A stretch of 64,000 nucleotides of DNA from Heterodera schachtii (lineage: Eukaryota > Nematoda > Chromadorea > Rhabditida > Heteroderidae): contig SIJG01000097.1 in assembly GCA_023374025.1 (NCBI GenBank), positions 504,776 to 568,775 on the forward strand, given 5' to 3'. The notes below the pieces were generated by a model that saw only the letters and a program-made list of their open reading frames with translations, searched no databases and was not told where the DNA came from. Shown in pieces: positions 45,601 through 53,449 of this stretch. The translations under genes were made by a program, and so were the position numbers. Within the stretch, counting starts at the first letter, position 1. Each line of letters begins with the position of its first letter.

Positions 45601-47026
45601 GGTCGAGCCGGGCCAAGCGGGGGGTGGGCAACAGATGGACGGAGTCGCCGGCCAAAACATTGAACAATTCGGGACGGGCCAAGCGTAGGGTGGGCAACAG
45701 ATGGAAGGAGTCGTGGCGGGCCAAAACATTGGACAATTCGTGCCATTTTGCTGATACATTTTCTCTGCGGGATTAATTTGGGAGGGAATGTTTGGGCCTG
45801 GCCCAGATTAGCAATGTTTGGAAAAAAGTGACAAAAATTAATCCTCAAAATGTGATTATCTTACCAAAAAATCGGGGTCGCCAATTCCCCCCAAAACCCA
45901 AAAAGAATTTATTTATTAATAACTTAAATTTAAATATGGCGAAGACACGACCACTTTTTAACCAGCGCCAAAAATTTTTAATAGAAACCCCCATTCTTCA
46001 CGATTGCCAAAAAACAATCAAAATCAATCAAGCTAAATGGCGACTGACCTGTTTGAATTTGTTGTCCAATTCAAGACTGTTTTCTGAACAATCACGGCAA
46101 ATCAATCGCTTCGGCTGCCCATCATTTGTCGGAGTGTGCAACCATTCGTTCAACACTTTCCTAGCAATTGCATTTGGTCCATCCAAATCACCAATCCCCG
46201 CGGGCAACAAATAATCGGAATCAATTGAACTAATGTTGAGGTCGGAGAGAAATGTCGCTGATGAAGTGAGGCGAAGCAAATTGTCAAAATTAACACCAAA
46301 GTTCAAGTGGCTAATGTTTGGCGCAAAAATGGGCAAAATTTCACGGATCAAAGCATTCCAAATTGGGTGGGCAATGTCGTTGGTTTTGGTGTAATGACCC
46401 ACATTCAAATGCAAAATGGTGCCTTTGTCCCAAATTTGTTTATTGGCACGGAGAAATGCGAGGACCGAATCGTCGATGTATCTGAAAAAGGAAGGCTTTT
46501 TGTCGTTAATCAATGTTTTGAATTTGAATTACTGAATCCAAAGACAATTAAAGCGCATTTTGCTGGGCAGCGGATGATCGAGCAACGGAAACTCCCCAAA
46601 TTTGCCATTGCTATTCGTCACAGATAATTTTGGCACTTCTCCGAGACGGCCTTTGTAAATTTCGATAAGTCGCCAAATTGTCAATTCTGCTTTGCCACCG
46701 AAATGTGCGTCCACCAAAGCATTGAAACGAGGCGAAAGCAATGCCAATTTGAGGCCGAGTTGGGGACGTTCAAAATGAGGAAAAATGTCCATCCAAATGT
46801 CGTTGCAAACCCAACTGAAATTGTGGGAAATTAATTGAATGGTTAATTTGTAGTTTTTTAAAATTTAAAAATTTCTGTACCGTCGGCTCCTTTTCATGGC
46901 CATTCGAACACTTCGTCGTTCTCCAAATGCTGTCACAAATGAACCCAATGATTGTTGTTCATTTTCAAAAACAAGGCGGTGTTCGGCGGCGGAATGTTTT
47001 TTCTTTTTTTCGACGGGCGGTGCCAT
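33672..47026 (-). CDS. F-box-like protein gene with a retrotransposon in intron 4
   Basis: The exons 47026-46881, 46814-46533, 46481-46049, 34074-33794 and 33732-33672 splice in phase to 400 aa. The N-terminus (MAPPVEKKKK) is basic. Exon 2 has an F-box-like helix set (WVCNDIWMDIFPHFERPQLG, then LKLALLSPRFNALVDAHF). Exon 3 carries an LRR-like C-terminal region (YIDDSVLAFLRAN..; HLNFGVN). Exons 4-5 complete the tail, ending NPGPSGQRN. F-box proteins bind SKP1 and recruit substrates to SCF ligases; this type is abundant in cyst nematodes. The fourth intron (about 12 kb) holds a full BEL/Pao element in sense orientation and two MITEs. The coding exons are unbroken; whether the huge intron is still spliced is unknown. 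It is paired head-to-head with a close paralogue. Confidence 0.75.
34137..34282. mobile_element. 146-bp inverted-repeat element
   Basis: It starts gaacaaggggtgcgcc and ends with the inverse, ggcgcaccccttgttc. It is bordered by 'aggt' on both sides (34133-34136 and 34283-34286). The centre is GC-rich with a C run. It sits in the large intron of the F-box-like gene. Confidence 0.65.
34330..34760. other. Intron DNA, AT-rich with G runs
   Basis: No gene. It contains poly-G stretches near 34610 and 34665 similar to the one near 27105. Confidence 0.4.
34772..35159. mobile_element. 388-bp hAT-type MITE
   Basis: The left end CAGGCCCGTAACCAG and right end ATGGTTACGGGCCTG are inverted. The perfect 8-bp duplication TCATTATG flanks it (34764-34771 and 35160-35167). 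The CAG terminus and 8-bp TSD indicate hAT. The interior includes the GC hairpin block 'gtccggcggtgccgataggc', shared with dispersed repeats at 17.36, 22.34 and 52.86 kb, and G/C homopolymers. Confidence 0.85.
35228..36241 (-). repeat. 3' LTR of the BEL/Pao element
   Basis: 1014 bp, begins TGTGTTCAGC and ends GCGAAGACA on the plus strand. It matches 44930-45947 with scattered substitutions and short indels. The LTR includes tandem 'gccaaaattggtcaa' and 'gccgggccaagcgggg' words. ORFs on either strand inside it are not supported as genes. Confidence 0.92.
36242..36263 (-). other. Polypurine tract of the BEL/Pao element
   Basis: Directly inside the 3' LTR, the sense strand reads TTTAAAGGGGGGCGGGAGGC, the expected plus-strand primer site. 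The stop codon of the preceding ORF overlaps its start. Confidence 0.75.
36257..36850 (-). CDS. Extra ORF between env and 3' LTR of the BEL/Pao element
   Basis: 197 uninterrupted codons from MNHSAPSYNPFNN to SSTSRAASV, on the same strand as the element, starting about 130 nt after the envelope region ends and stopping at the polypurine tract. Visible parts are a Pro/Gln-rich N-terminal third, a helical, coiled-coil-like stretch (ELNHRLLVSINKTLMDQRSL, then LERVVVQM) near residues 70-105, an Arg/Gly/Asn-rich basic patch (RGGGDRRQRRRNNQNSGRR) near 115-135 and an acidic/Ala/Ser-rich end. Such basic patches often bind RNA. I do not recognise a family. It is intact although pol and env are frameshifted. 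Confidence 0.6.
   Translation of the reverse strand: MNHSAPSYNPFNNAVAPFPSQPFVVPQPPNGFFLVAPQQGGSHQVQPMAPPSARNVVPALQPAHDVNTSELNHRLLVSINKTLMDQRSLLERVVVQMTANQIGRQVGGPVRGGGDRRQRRRNNQNSGRRPVPLRDIQGGPPGSHFQGGQAQLPPVGVVNNPVLADAPAGENAPIEAADDLVAAPSSGASSTSRAASV
36985..38568 (-). pseudogene. Phlebovirus Gc-like fusion glycoprotein of the BEL/Pao element, frameshifted
   Basis: Three overlapping reading segments (38568-38026, 38156-37425 and 37488-36985) make up one glycoprotein with at least two frame breaks, near 38.1 kb and 37.45 kb. Features: many Cys, a CxGxxC/GCVSPFYACLFYR region resembling the fusion-loop part of domain II, and the signature GCHSCRTGGRFNFSC typical of Phlebovirus_G2 family proteins. 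A transmembrane segment (ALFAVVICILWVCLFLMAI) and a Cys-rich tail come near the end. Nematode BEL/Pao elements are known to carry envelope genes related to phlebovirus glycoproteins. This copy cannot make the whole protein as read. Confidence 0.75.
38463..39242 (-). pseudogene. N-terminal envelope (Gn-like) segment of the BEL/Pao element
   Basis: An open segment of 259 codons overlaps the last codons of the integrase frame. It has a Cys-rich ectodomain portion, a strong transmembrane helix (ILPFILGTIAGTIGVILIVG, residues about 90-112), a basic/acidic cytoplasmic part and a second hydrophobic stretch (LAPHFLGLLTFFSFSHCLP) that looks like the signal leading the Gc-like part. A frame change near 38.5 kb separates it from that part. 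The arrangement ectodomain-TM-tail-signal-Gc mimics a bunyaviral glycoprotein precursor. No Gn family motif was recognised outright. Confidence 0.55.
39221..40904 (-). CDS. BEL/Pao integrase and upstream linker (frame-broken pol)
   Basis: The linker (40904-40575; SSWSKLLTTTSFVLHFLFKF; LKREQ..; DGLIRLKTRL) is the region normally between RNase H and integrase and stands in a different frame from the integrase ORF (40528-39221). Integrase features: HHCC zinc finger (HSSLAHAGVDYTL..C..C), catalytic Asp in GLDYLG, second Asp in WSDNGTQ and Glu in GGVYERMVGLVK, so the D,D,E triad is present. A C-terminal DUF5641-like segment (RGRTQDTHAGPRLFAPGPPK; GDIVLIQ) and a long charged tail follow. It integrates element cDNA into chromosomes. 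The frame break near 40.55 kb separates it from the rest of pol. Confidence 0.75.
40846..41787 (-). CDS. BEL/Pao RNase H / A17 region (pol fragment)
   Basis: 313 codons with the Pao A17 signature (RRGVLSAIASLFDPLGLCSP, then CLVKAKIFFQSLW) and an RNase H-like part (LHVFSDAGPNSFAAAVYL; KLELLGLITA; WADSQIVLSWL; RYVRSSDNPADLGTRG). The catalytic-type acidic residues in FSDA, LELLG, ADSQ and NPAD are all visible. It removes the RNA strand during reverse transcription. The frame differs from the reverse transcriptase segment upstream (break near 41.85 kb) and from the linker downstream. Confidence 0.8.
   Translation of the reverse strand: MLVGEEQRVLGILWNLAKDQINFEFPRANDFPPTRRGVLSAIASLFDPLGLCSPCLVKAKIFFQSLWDLGKGWDEPIGEQFVKAWAIIISEWDGPSLTFVRQTPCSQATLQLHVFSDAGPNSFAAAVYLRAQREGQVQISLLFAKSRLRPKKFKNDGLTIPKLELLGLITAIRAKNFVATNFERAFDQVYFWADSQIVLSWLSGNSPQPIFIANRLAEIRKEKSAIFRYVRSSDNPADLGTRGASPNELRNNGLWHFGPDWLKLPENKWPNEFRDVIFPPDELQPQGPEHPDLISASVFEPPADPIPLKSTAF
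41837..42541 (-). CDS. BEL/Pao reverse transcriptase (pol fragment)
   Basis: 234 codons covering the RT fingers and palm: HHAVVNPKKLRVVYDASA, LLPGPNLVPELAGVLLRFR, DIEKAFLAVGL, FKRIAFGVNSSPFLLASVL and FYVDNLLLCS. The active-site box reads YVDN rather than YVDD, so the second palm Asp is replaced by Asn; in other BEL/Pao elements this box is usually YVDD or YVDN-like. It copies element RNA into DNA. The frame closes at 41837, and the next domain continues in another frame. Confidence 0.8.
   Translation of the reverse strand: MGWPWRPGGKDRLGSNFSLAFSRLLALSQKLRNNQEFREKYQAIITEQLERGIIEPAIRTGGQEHFIPHHAVVNPKKLRVVYDASAHERGKASLNELLLPGPNLVPELAGVLLRFRATVHPVLGDIEKAFLAVGLKTEDREVAKFLWLRDASQPPNNDNLVIYRFKRIAFGVNSSPFLLASVLRHHLSEFGNPLGLEHNFYVDNLLLCSESVEEAAQAVRTAREVMRKAGMRLH
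42603..43420 (-). CDS. BEL/Pao aspartic protease region (DUF1758-like)
   Basis: After the gag frame ends, a +1 frame continues with RFPLGPRFPTAPNFSGPKK, a long linker, then VPVFFDPGSQPGFIATDLVS. DPGSQ stands where retroviral proteases have D-T/S-G. Later segments (VELNQTDKIIPPVEYLKEMH; ILLGIREFWRFF) match the fold of DUF1758. It would cut the polyprotein. The same ORF extends upstream to 43769 only as an out-of-frame overlap with gag. The frame closes at 42603 before the RT. Confidence 0.7.
43366..44697 (-). CDS. BEL/Pao gag-like protein (DUF1759, three zinc knuckles)
   Basis: An uninterrupted frame; the open frame extends to 44757, but the Met at 44697 (MSAIIRQQLQPLLLDILADV) is a more likely start. 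A helical N-terminus is followed by the DUF1759 core (LPALQLPDFDGHEGNWPSFW; GRLRGNARTLVDGFAL; LLKGRYGD) and a Pro-rich linker. Three Cys/His knuckles follow (CSLCLSDGHKPSNC, CSLCAREGHRHDRC, CFRCGEKHHLLVC). It forms the particle and binds element RNA. It is the only long gag-pol part without a frame break. The shift to the protease frame at its end is +1. Confidence 0.85.
   Translation of the reverse strand: MSAIIRQQLQPLLLDILADVAQGPPLEALSNELCSLDAISSTSENLARTLAVTKELLKEWTYVLASPNPDIRGEENVLFSNFLVGGKSPGEIIAKGHGVQTKLDIKIDRIRSLAPPPPPTQGPFSAPAIRPQINLPALQLPDFDGHEGNWPSFWAAFAHTIHDNASLTGAQKLTYLVGRLRGNARTLVDGFALTDPNYLIVVDLLKGRYGDDDKRADRLRSELFHLVKPTGHSSSLRAFSENVDRICRQLESLGNNLDDNPFLTVAIKEKLPTEIKAQLFDKEMEEGEPWTSKQWRERLARVVKLKEAVHAPWDNNPGPTQPHPPTAPPRFVEPIRRSFPVVGETRNGNGYRECSLCLSDGHKPSNCGLYRTVDQRRARLAEQGRCSLCAREGHRHDRCSSKAVCFRCGEKHHLLVCPNPEKTPARGGNSVPFGPPISNGTQF
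44881..44929 (-). other. tRNA-Lys(CUU)-like primer-binding region
   Basis: Immediately inside the 5' LTR, the plus strand reads like the 5' half of a tRNA: GGTTAGCTCAG (D-arm), GAGCACCAGACTCTTAATC (D-stem through anticodon loop with CTT). The element's sense strand is therefore complementary to about 40 nt of a tRNA-Lys(CUU) ending in the anticodon arm, two bases from the LTR. The D-loop is longer than usual. Confidence 0.6.
44930..45947 (-). repeat. 5' LTR of the BEL/Pao element
   Basis: 1018 bp, partner of 35228-36241. It should carry the element promoter. The element edge is followed by the target duplicate CGACC at 45948-45952, inside the intron of the F-box-like gene and about 95 bp downstream (in gene sense) of exon 3. 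Confidence 0.92.
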
Positions 47027-47677
47027 TTAGAAAAATAATATGTAATTTAGCCTACAATCCGGTACAATTGGTCGGTAAATATTGGTCATTAGGCCCAAAC
47101 TCAAAATTGCATAAAAAAACGGTCGAAATCGATTAAAGACTGCACAAGCGATAAGAAAAATGAAAATTGGGGGTGCGCTTGCCATTTTTTTCTTGTAAAA
47201 AATAAAGTTATGCCAAAAATATCTAAAAATGAAAAATTTTCGATTTTTAACTCATTTCTTCAATTTACATAACATATTTTGCTATTTCCGAAATTTTTAG
47301 CTTAAATTTAACGAATTTAAAGAATTTGGAACATATTTTCCATTTATCATATGTATATTTTTGGATGCCCTAGTTTATAAATCAAACCAGAAATGATTGC
47401 ATCTGAATCCGATGACTAAGCCAAAGCTAAAAGAAAAATTTTTATGCAAAAAAACTGACTGACAATGAGATGTCTAAAAATTTTATTTCATCATTTTTTG
47501 ATTGTTGTCTCTTTGCTTTCATTTTTTCTCTATTTTAGATTTACACTGTATACATTCTTTGTGACACCAATTAATTTTGAAAACGGCAAATTGTGTTAAT
47601 TGCCGCAAAAATGAACCGACTGTAAAGAATTTTTTAGATAAACAAATACTCATTTAATTAATTTCCCCTCATTTCAG
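47027..47677. promoter_or_regulatory. Intergenic region between divergent F-box-like genes
   Basis: The 651 bp between the minus-strand start codon at 47026 and the first recognised plus-strand exon at 47678. It may contain promoters in both directions and an unrecognised first exon of the plus gene, but I could not find a counterpart of the basic N-terminal exon. AT-rich; no clear motif. Confidence 0.3.
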
Positions 47678-49143
47678 CTGGATTTGTAACGATGTGTGGA
47701 TGGACATATTCCCTCATTTTGACCGTCCCCAACTCGGCCTCAAATTGGCACTTCTTTCGCCTCGTTTCAATTCGCTGGTGGACGCACATTTCAATGGCAA
47801 AAGCGAATTGACAATTTGGAAATCAATTAAAATTAAAAAGATGGGAACAAAAGCAAAATTGTTTGTCGAGAAGGGCAATGCCAAATTTCCATTGCCCAAC
47901 CGTCCGCTGCACAACAAAATTCGCTTTGTTTTCGTTCCGATTCGGTAATTCAAAGATTGTAAATATTAATGTCGCTAGGACCCTTTTTGAAAGAAAAAAT
48001 TTCAAATTTTTTTTCGAGGATAAGCTGTTTTAGGGTCGGCATCGATTTCGGCTTATATTGAACTCGTCCATACCCGAATTTGAACAAAAAATCGAAAACT
48101 CAAGTTTTTTGAATTTCACTTTTTTGTGTTCAAATCTTTTTAAAAAAGACGGAAACAAACTGAAAGTCATCAATAAATTTTCGGTTTTTTGTTCGAAAGC
48201 ATTTCGTTTTCAGATACATTGACCATTCCGTCATCACATTTCTTCGTGCCAATCAGCAAATTTTTGACAAAGGCACCGATTTGAGTTTGCATGTGCCTTT
48301 CCCCTCTAAAGCCATGGATGTTCAGCCAATTTGGAATGCTTTTGCCCGTGAAATTTGGCCCATTTTTGCGACAAACATTCGCCATTTGAATTTTACTGAT
48401 GGTCGTCATCTTGAAAATTTACGTCATTTCATTTCGCCAACATTGCTCGCCGATTTCAACATTATTTCAATCCATTCCGGTGATTTATTGCCCGATGTGA
48501 TTGGTGATGATGGGCCAAATGGAACTGCTGGCCAAGCATTGTCAAAATGGTTACACACTCCGACAAAAGATGGACAACCGAAGCGATTGATTTGTGCTTA
48601 TCCGTCAGGAAATAGTGATTGGATCAACGATTTCATCGAGGTGTGTCCACATTTTCATAATTTTGGATTAATTGCCATTTGCTTTTCGTTTCGAAATGTT
48701 TAGGCATTTCTCGGTGCCACCGCTTCTTCTGCCAATTACAAAATTCGACTTGACCTTTATGAATCGACGCCAATTGACTCATTTGAATTGATGAACGAAC
48801 TGACCAATGAAAAGCTGACACTGACCAAAATAAACGAATATAAATGGGTCAACAAATGGATAATGAGACGATGCCCAATTGGGGAAACGGCGACGGCGGT
48901 TCAATGGGCGGACAAAAATTCAAATAATTTGAATAAAATCGATTTTAAGTTTTATAGTTGGACGAATTGCATTGGGTGCGTGGCAACATATTGTTTAATA
49001 ATTAATTTTAAATTACACTTTAATAATTAAATTTAATTTGCAATTCATTTAGGCCATTGTCTCAACCAAAGGCGGGCAAAACGAATGCAAAAAGTCATCT
49101 AAAAATGAATCCCGGGCCCAGCGATCAGCGGAAGAAAAAGTGA
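47678..49143 (+). CDS. F-box-like protein gene, first exon not found
   Basis: The exons 47678-47944, 48214-48640, 48704-48975 and 49053-49143 splice in the same phases as the minus-strand paralogue and give about 352 residues without a break. Exon 2 has WICNDVWMDIFPHFDRPQLG and LALLSPRFNSLVDAHF (F-box-like). Exon 3 has YIDHSVITFLRANQQI and HLNFTDGRH. The exon 4 end and exon 5 give NPGPSDQRKKK and TGA. It probably acts as a SKP1-bound substrate receptor. The missing first exon would need to supply a start and two bases; either it lies undetected in 47027-47677 or the copy is 5'-truncated. Confidence 0.7.
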
Positions 49144-49149
49144 ATGAAT

Positions 49150-52100
49150 AAATGACAAATGATCGATCATTATGAATGGGAATTGATCTGTAAATTGTTC
49201 CTCATATTTATTTGTTTTTCGTCTTTCTTTAAATACATTAATTGTCTTGGTTTTTGCCGTAAATTTCTATTTTTGGGAGTATATTTTTTGAAAATTACAA
49301 AAAAGTCTGTCTTTAGGGGTGTAATTTTTATTTTATTGCATTTTTCTTATAAAAAAATTATCGCACTTCTTTTCGAAAAATCTCCAAAATATTTGCAAGG
49401 AACATTTTTTTTAGATGAATATATTTACTAGAATTTAAATATAAAATGAATTTGAATTTATAAATGTGATCAATAGGGGAAATTATTTATTGTTATTTTT
49501 CAAACAAATTGGATTGAAAATTTTTTCCGAAAATTCAGTAGAATTGTGATTTTTTTCAAGTTGATAAAAAAGCTTTTAATGGGCTGAAATTAATAATTTG
49601 GATTATTTTAAAAATTATTATATAAATTCATATTTGGGAATATATATTCCGGAAAAATGTAAATATTCTGTTATTTTGTTTAATTTTAATTTTAATTGCC
49701 TTAATTAGTCCAATGGAAATAGAAAACAAAAAATTGCAACATAAGTCATTTGATGAAATATTTGGAGAAAAATGGGAAGAAGAAAAGAAAATTTGCAAGA
49801 AAAAAGAGAAATATTGAAAATTCTATAAATCAAAAGAGAAAATTAAGCAAAAAGGAAGGAAATATTCAAAAGAAGAATGGAGAAAAATTGAGACAAATCG
49901 CTTATATATTTATAAATGGATTAAACAATTAGATCTTAATCAAAGAATAATTCACTCTAATAAAGAAAACATTAAATGTATTGGCAATACTAAAGAATAT
50001 CTGTTTTTTCCTAAAAAAACTCAAAAAGCCTCAAACTTCGCCCGAGGGTTCGAGCCCCGCCCTCGTCCCCGGGGACGGGACTGGTTTTTTGGCCTCACCT
50101 CCGCCCCCGCGGGGATGAAAATACACTCCTAATGATTAGATATTTCAAGATGAGTGATATATAGTTGGATGTTGATATTGATATAAAAATTTTATGCTCA
50201 TTTCAAGATTTTTGTTTTAGATTATGCTATACAATTAATTAAAAATGCCTTTAAAAATGATTATTTTTAACAATTATTTAATCACTTATTCAATTTTTAT
50301 TGTTTTTTGTGAATATATAAAAATGCACTCTTATGCTTCCAAAGTTTGGGACTTTTTCAAAAAATTTCACAGTTGAAGAATGTGCGTTGCAAAAAAATTC
50401 ATTTTTTTTTTTTTGTGATATTTTTGGAGCTAAGTTAAAGCAAGCCCCAGCCGCCGCAAAAAGCCACCCCCGCCCACGGAGATCGAACCCTACTTCGCCC
50501 CATCGGCTATGCTAACAAAAATAAAGCACATTTTGCCAATGTTAAAAAATGGCGATTTGCTGAAACCGACTCCGACCGAATACAACCGTCGTCAATGCCC
50601 GGCCATCTCCAAGCCAGTGCGCGGTGCCGTTCAACCAAGACCGGTCAGCCTCAGCTTTCTCAGCCTCGGCATTCTTCAGCCAAGGCATCTTCAGCCTCGC
50701 CCCGCTTGCTGCAGACGCGGAGGGACAACGCTCGCCGCTGACCATAGGCAAGCGCTAACGCTCAAGCGCTCGGCGAGCACAGTTCACTCGCCACAGATCG
50801 GCAGCAGCGATCAGCGAGCGGGAAACGGCGTCGGTGAACAAATCGCGTATTAAGCAACGCATTTTTCTTTTTTATATATAGTTAAAAACATTGACAATCT
50901 TTTTTAGATGGGGTGTAAAATTGGAGAGGAAAGACAGACAGTTAGTTGCATATTTCATTATACTCTCGTTTCTTTTATTCATGTACTATATCGCCCTTTT
51001 TCTTTTTACTAATTGTCATTTTTTTCAAATGAAATGCAATTAATTCATTGAATGAAATGCTTGTTTTTGTATGCTTAGGGATTTAATTTAATCAATTTAA
51101 TAATTGAATAGTACGTGGATCTTCATATAAAAATGCCTGATATATTTATATGTATTTACATATAATTATAGTTTAATATTTTCTAAAACTTTCTCATCAT
51201 TAAAATACAAAATTAGATAGGTTTTTCTCAAAACATGCGGTTTTATAGATCGTTTCTTGCTTATTGTCCATTTTGAGTTGATTTTTTACTATTGTATTTC
51301 GAAAATGGGTTTTAGATTTTTTTTTCTTTCATTTTGTGTTTTGTTTCGACTTTTCTTTGATGTATGTAAATTAAAATGATTTTTTGGACAAAAAATCATA
51401 GAAAAGAATAAATAATAAAATGCATTCGATAGAGGAAAGAAAGGGCTTCAAATTGATATAAATAAAATACCGAATAAATTTTGTTTTTGTCAAAAGAAAA
51501 ATTTAAAAAAAATTGTATTAAATTTTGTGATGGGTTGCGGAAAATATTGATTTTAACTATACATAATGGTGGTTTTTAAATAATGATTTTTATGATTTTT
51601 TTAAATAAAGACATAGCACCATTGATTTGACTCAAAGTTGATTGAGCACTTTTCCGTTTTGTGCCTACACCAGGGGTGTGATCGAAAATTTTCAAAATAA
51701 GATCATCAAGGCCAAAGAATAAGGTTTTTGGATCAAAAATAAGAACTTTTTGCAACGTTTGCTTTAAATCGCTTTTGTAACAATTTAATTAATTAATAAG
51801 ATCAAAATTACATTAAAACGCCTTTTTTTTTTTTGCTTTTCAAACCACTTTTTTTGGCGCACTTTTTCCAAAAATAATTTTTTTTTTTTTTTTTTTGTCC
51901 CTTTTTTGTCGTTTTTGTATTCTTTATGCAGTTTCAACTTTTTTTGCCTGAGCCCTACATATTACCCATATATGTTTTTAATCCAATTGAATGCTCAATT
52001 TTATACCAAGATGGAAAATGAAATTGACAGAACCCAATTTGTCCAATCAAAGTGTGCCCACAGGGCATAGGCTGTACGGTTCGCCAATTGTCGGAATTTT

Positions 52101-53440
52101 GAGCTGTTAAATTGGTCAATCCATCCCCCTAATTTTGTTGTTTCAGGAGAGGTTTTTAAAAAAAATTTATTTGTTGATTTTTTTGGCTAAAATCTCATAC
52201 AAAAAATCACAAAATTTCCGTGTCCGTACATCCCATGCGCGTCGTCTAAAACTAATCCCCACAACAATTGTCTATAACAAATCCCCAACAACCAAAAGCA
52301 CAAAAAATAAAATACATAAAAGTCATGGTCATTTAGGGGGTAAGGTATTTATAGTAAAATTTATCCGCCAACTCAAAAACCATCGAAAATAAAATAAAAC
52401 TTTTGCTTATAATCGGAAAAGTGGAATTTTTGAATTCCTCTGGCCATAAATTTTTTGAAAATTAAAATTTTTTTAATTTTGCAGGACTAATAAAGAACAC
52501 TTAGTGCTATCGAATGATATCAAGAATTAAACATTTAATACTCTTGAGCAAGATTATGAACAAATTTTTGTCAAAAATTTCCATTTAATGGTATTTTGCA
52601 TAATTTTTATGGGTTTTTAAGAAATGACCCACCATAAATTTTATGGAATGTGAATTAAACATATGACCATGACTGTGTATGTAAATTGAATAAATTGGTT
52701 GGACAAAAATGCAACAACAAATGGTCAATCAGTCCTCTGCAGGGCTAATGAACGTCAGTACCATCAATTCGAGCTTAAAAAAAAAAAATCAAATTTTTAA
52801 CAATTTTTTGCTGCGAATATTTCCAAAAAACTTTTGGGAAATGGGGACAGGGTCCGGCGGTGAATAGGCGCCGCCGGGAAACTTTTTTGAAAATTTGAGT
52901 GCAATTTGTTAACAGAGTTTTAACGAAAAATTGTCCAACTTTGGTGGGTTTGAGCCAATGTTCAATAAAAATAAAGGAATTTTAGATCGACATTTTTGAA
53001 ATTTTGGCGAATTTTTTAACAGGTTTTTGGCCAAAATTTTTAGGCTTAAAATCCAAAAAAAAAAAAACCGGTTTTTCGGTTTCGGTTAAATGACCGTGAC
53101 TCACCCTATTTTCCTCCTCATTTGTTTTCAGACCAATGAAGCTGATATGGCTGTTTATGGCCGATAAAGAAAGAATCAAGCGGACTTTTTTTCTAAAAAA
53201 AATAAAAATAAAAATGATTATGATTTTGAGTTTGTTTATTAGTAGGGATCATTTATTTATGTAAGAAAAATCGCGAAATATGTAAATAAAATATGTATAA
53301 AAAACACTGAAATATGTATGAAATATGTACAAAAATCCAGAAATATGTACTAAAATATGTAAAAAAAATTTTTAAATGGTGTTTGGCATCTCGAAACCCA
53401 TGTGCTTATTCCTCAGTTAAATAAATATTGCAAGTTAATA
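49150..53440. other. AT-rich intergenic DNA with repeat debris
   Basis: No convincing gene. A GC-rich patch near 50047-50075 and another at 50460-50512 contain tRNA B-box-like words (gggttcgagcccc; on the minus strand gggttcgatctcc with tagcatagccgatgg), suggesting degraded tRNA-derived SINEs. 50580-50840 is unusually GC-rich with 'cagcctcg' words. 52850-52885 has the ggcgccgcc hairpin block. 53240-53370 is 'acatattt'-type repeat. Confidence 0.4.
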
Positions 53441-53449
53441 TAAAATTTA

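Larger units (their letters stand above)
35228..45947 (-). mobile_element. BEL/Pao LTR retrotransposon with phlebovirus-like envelope
   Basis: A complete 10.7 kb element oriented to the minus strand. Two LTRs (about 1.0 kb, TG...CA) and a 5-bp target duplication CGACC (35223-35227 and 45948-45952) bound it. In sense order it carries a tRNA-like primer region, gag with DUF1759 and zinc knuckles, a DUF1758-type protease, reverse transcriptase, an RNase H/A17 region, integrase, a Gn/Gc-like envelope, an extra ORF, a polypurine tract and the 3' LTR. Domain order (protease-RT-RNase H-integrase, with the A17 segment) is diagnostic of BEL/Pao. pol and env contain frameshifts, and the LTRs differ by roughly 25-30 changes per kb by eye, so it is a moderately old, probably immobile copy. 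Confidence 0.92.

Noticed and set aside
50509..50853. 114-codon plus-strand ORF in a GC-rich patch
   Set aside because: Pro/Ser/Arg/Gln-rich translation without domain or splice context; likely repeat or SINE-related DNA.
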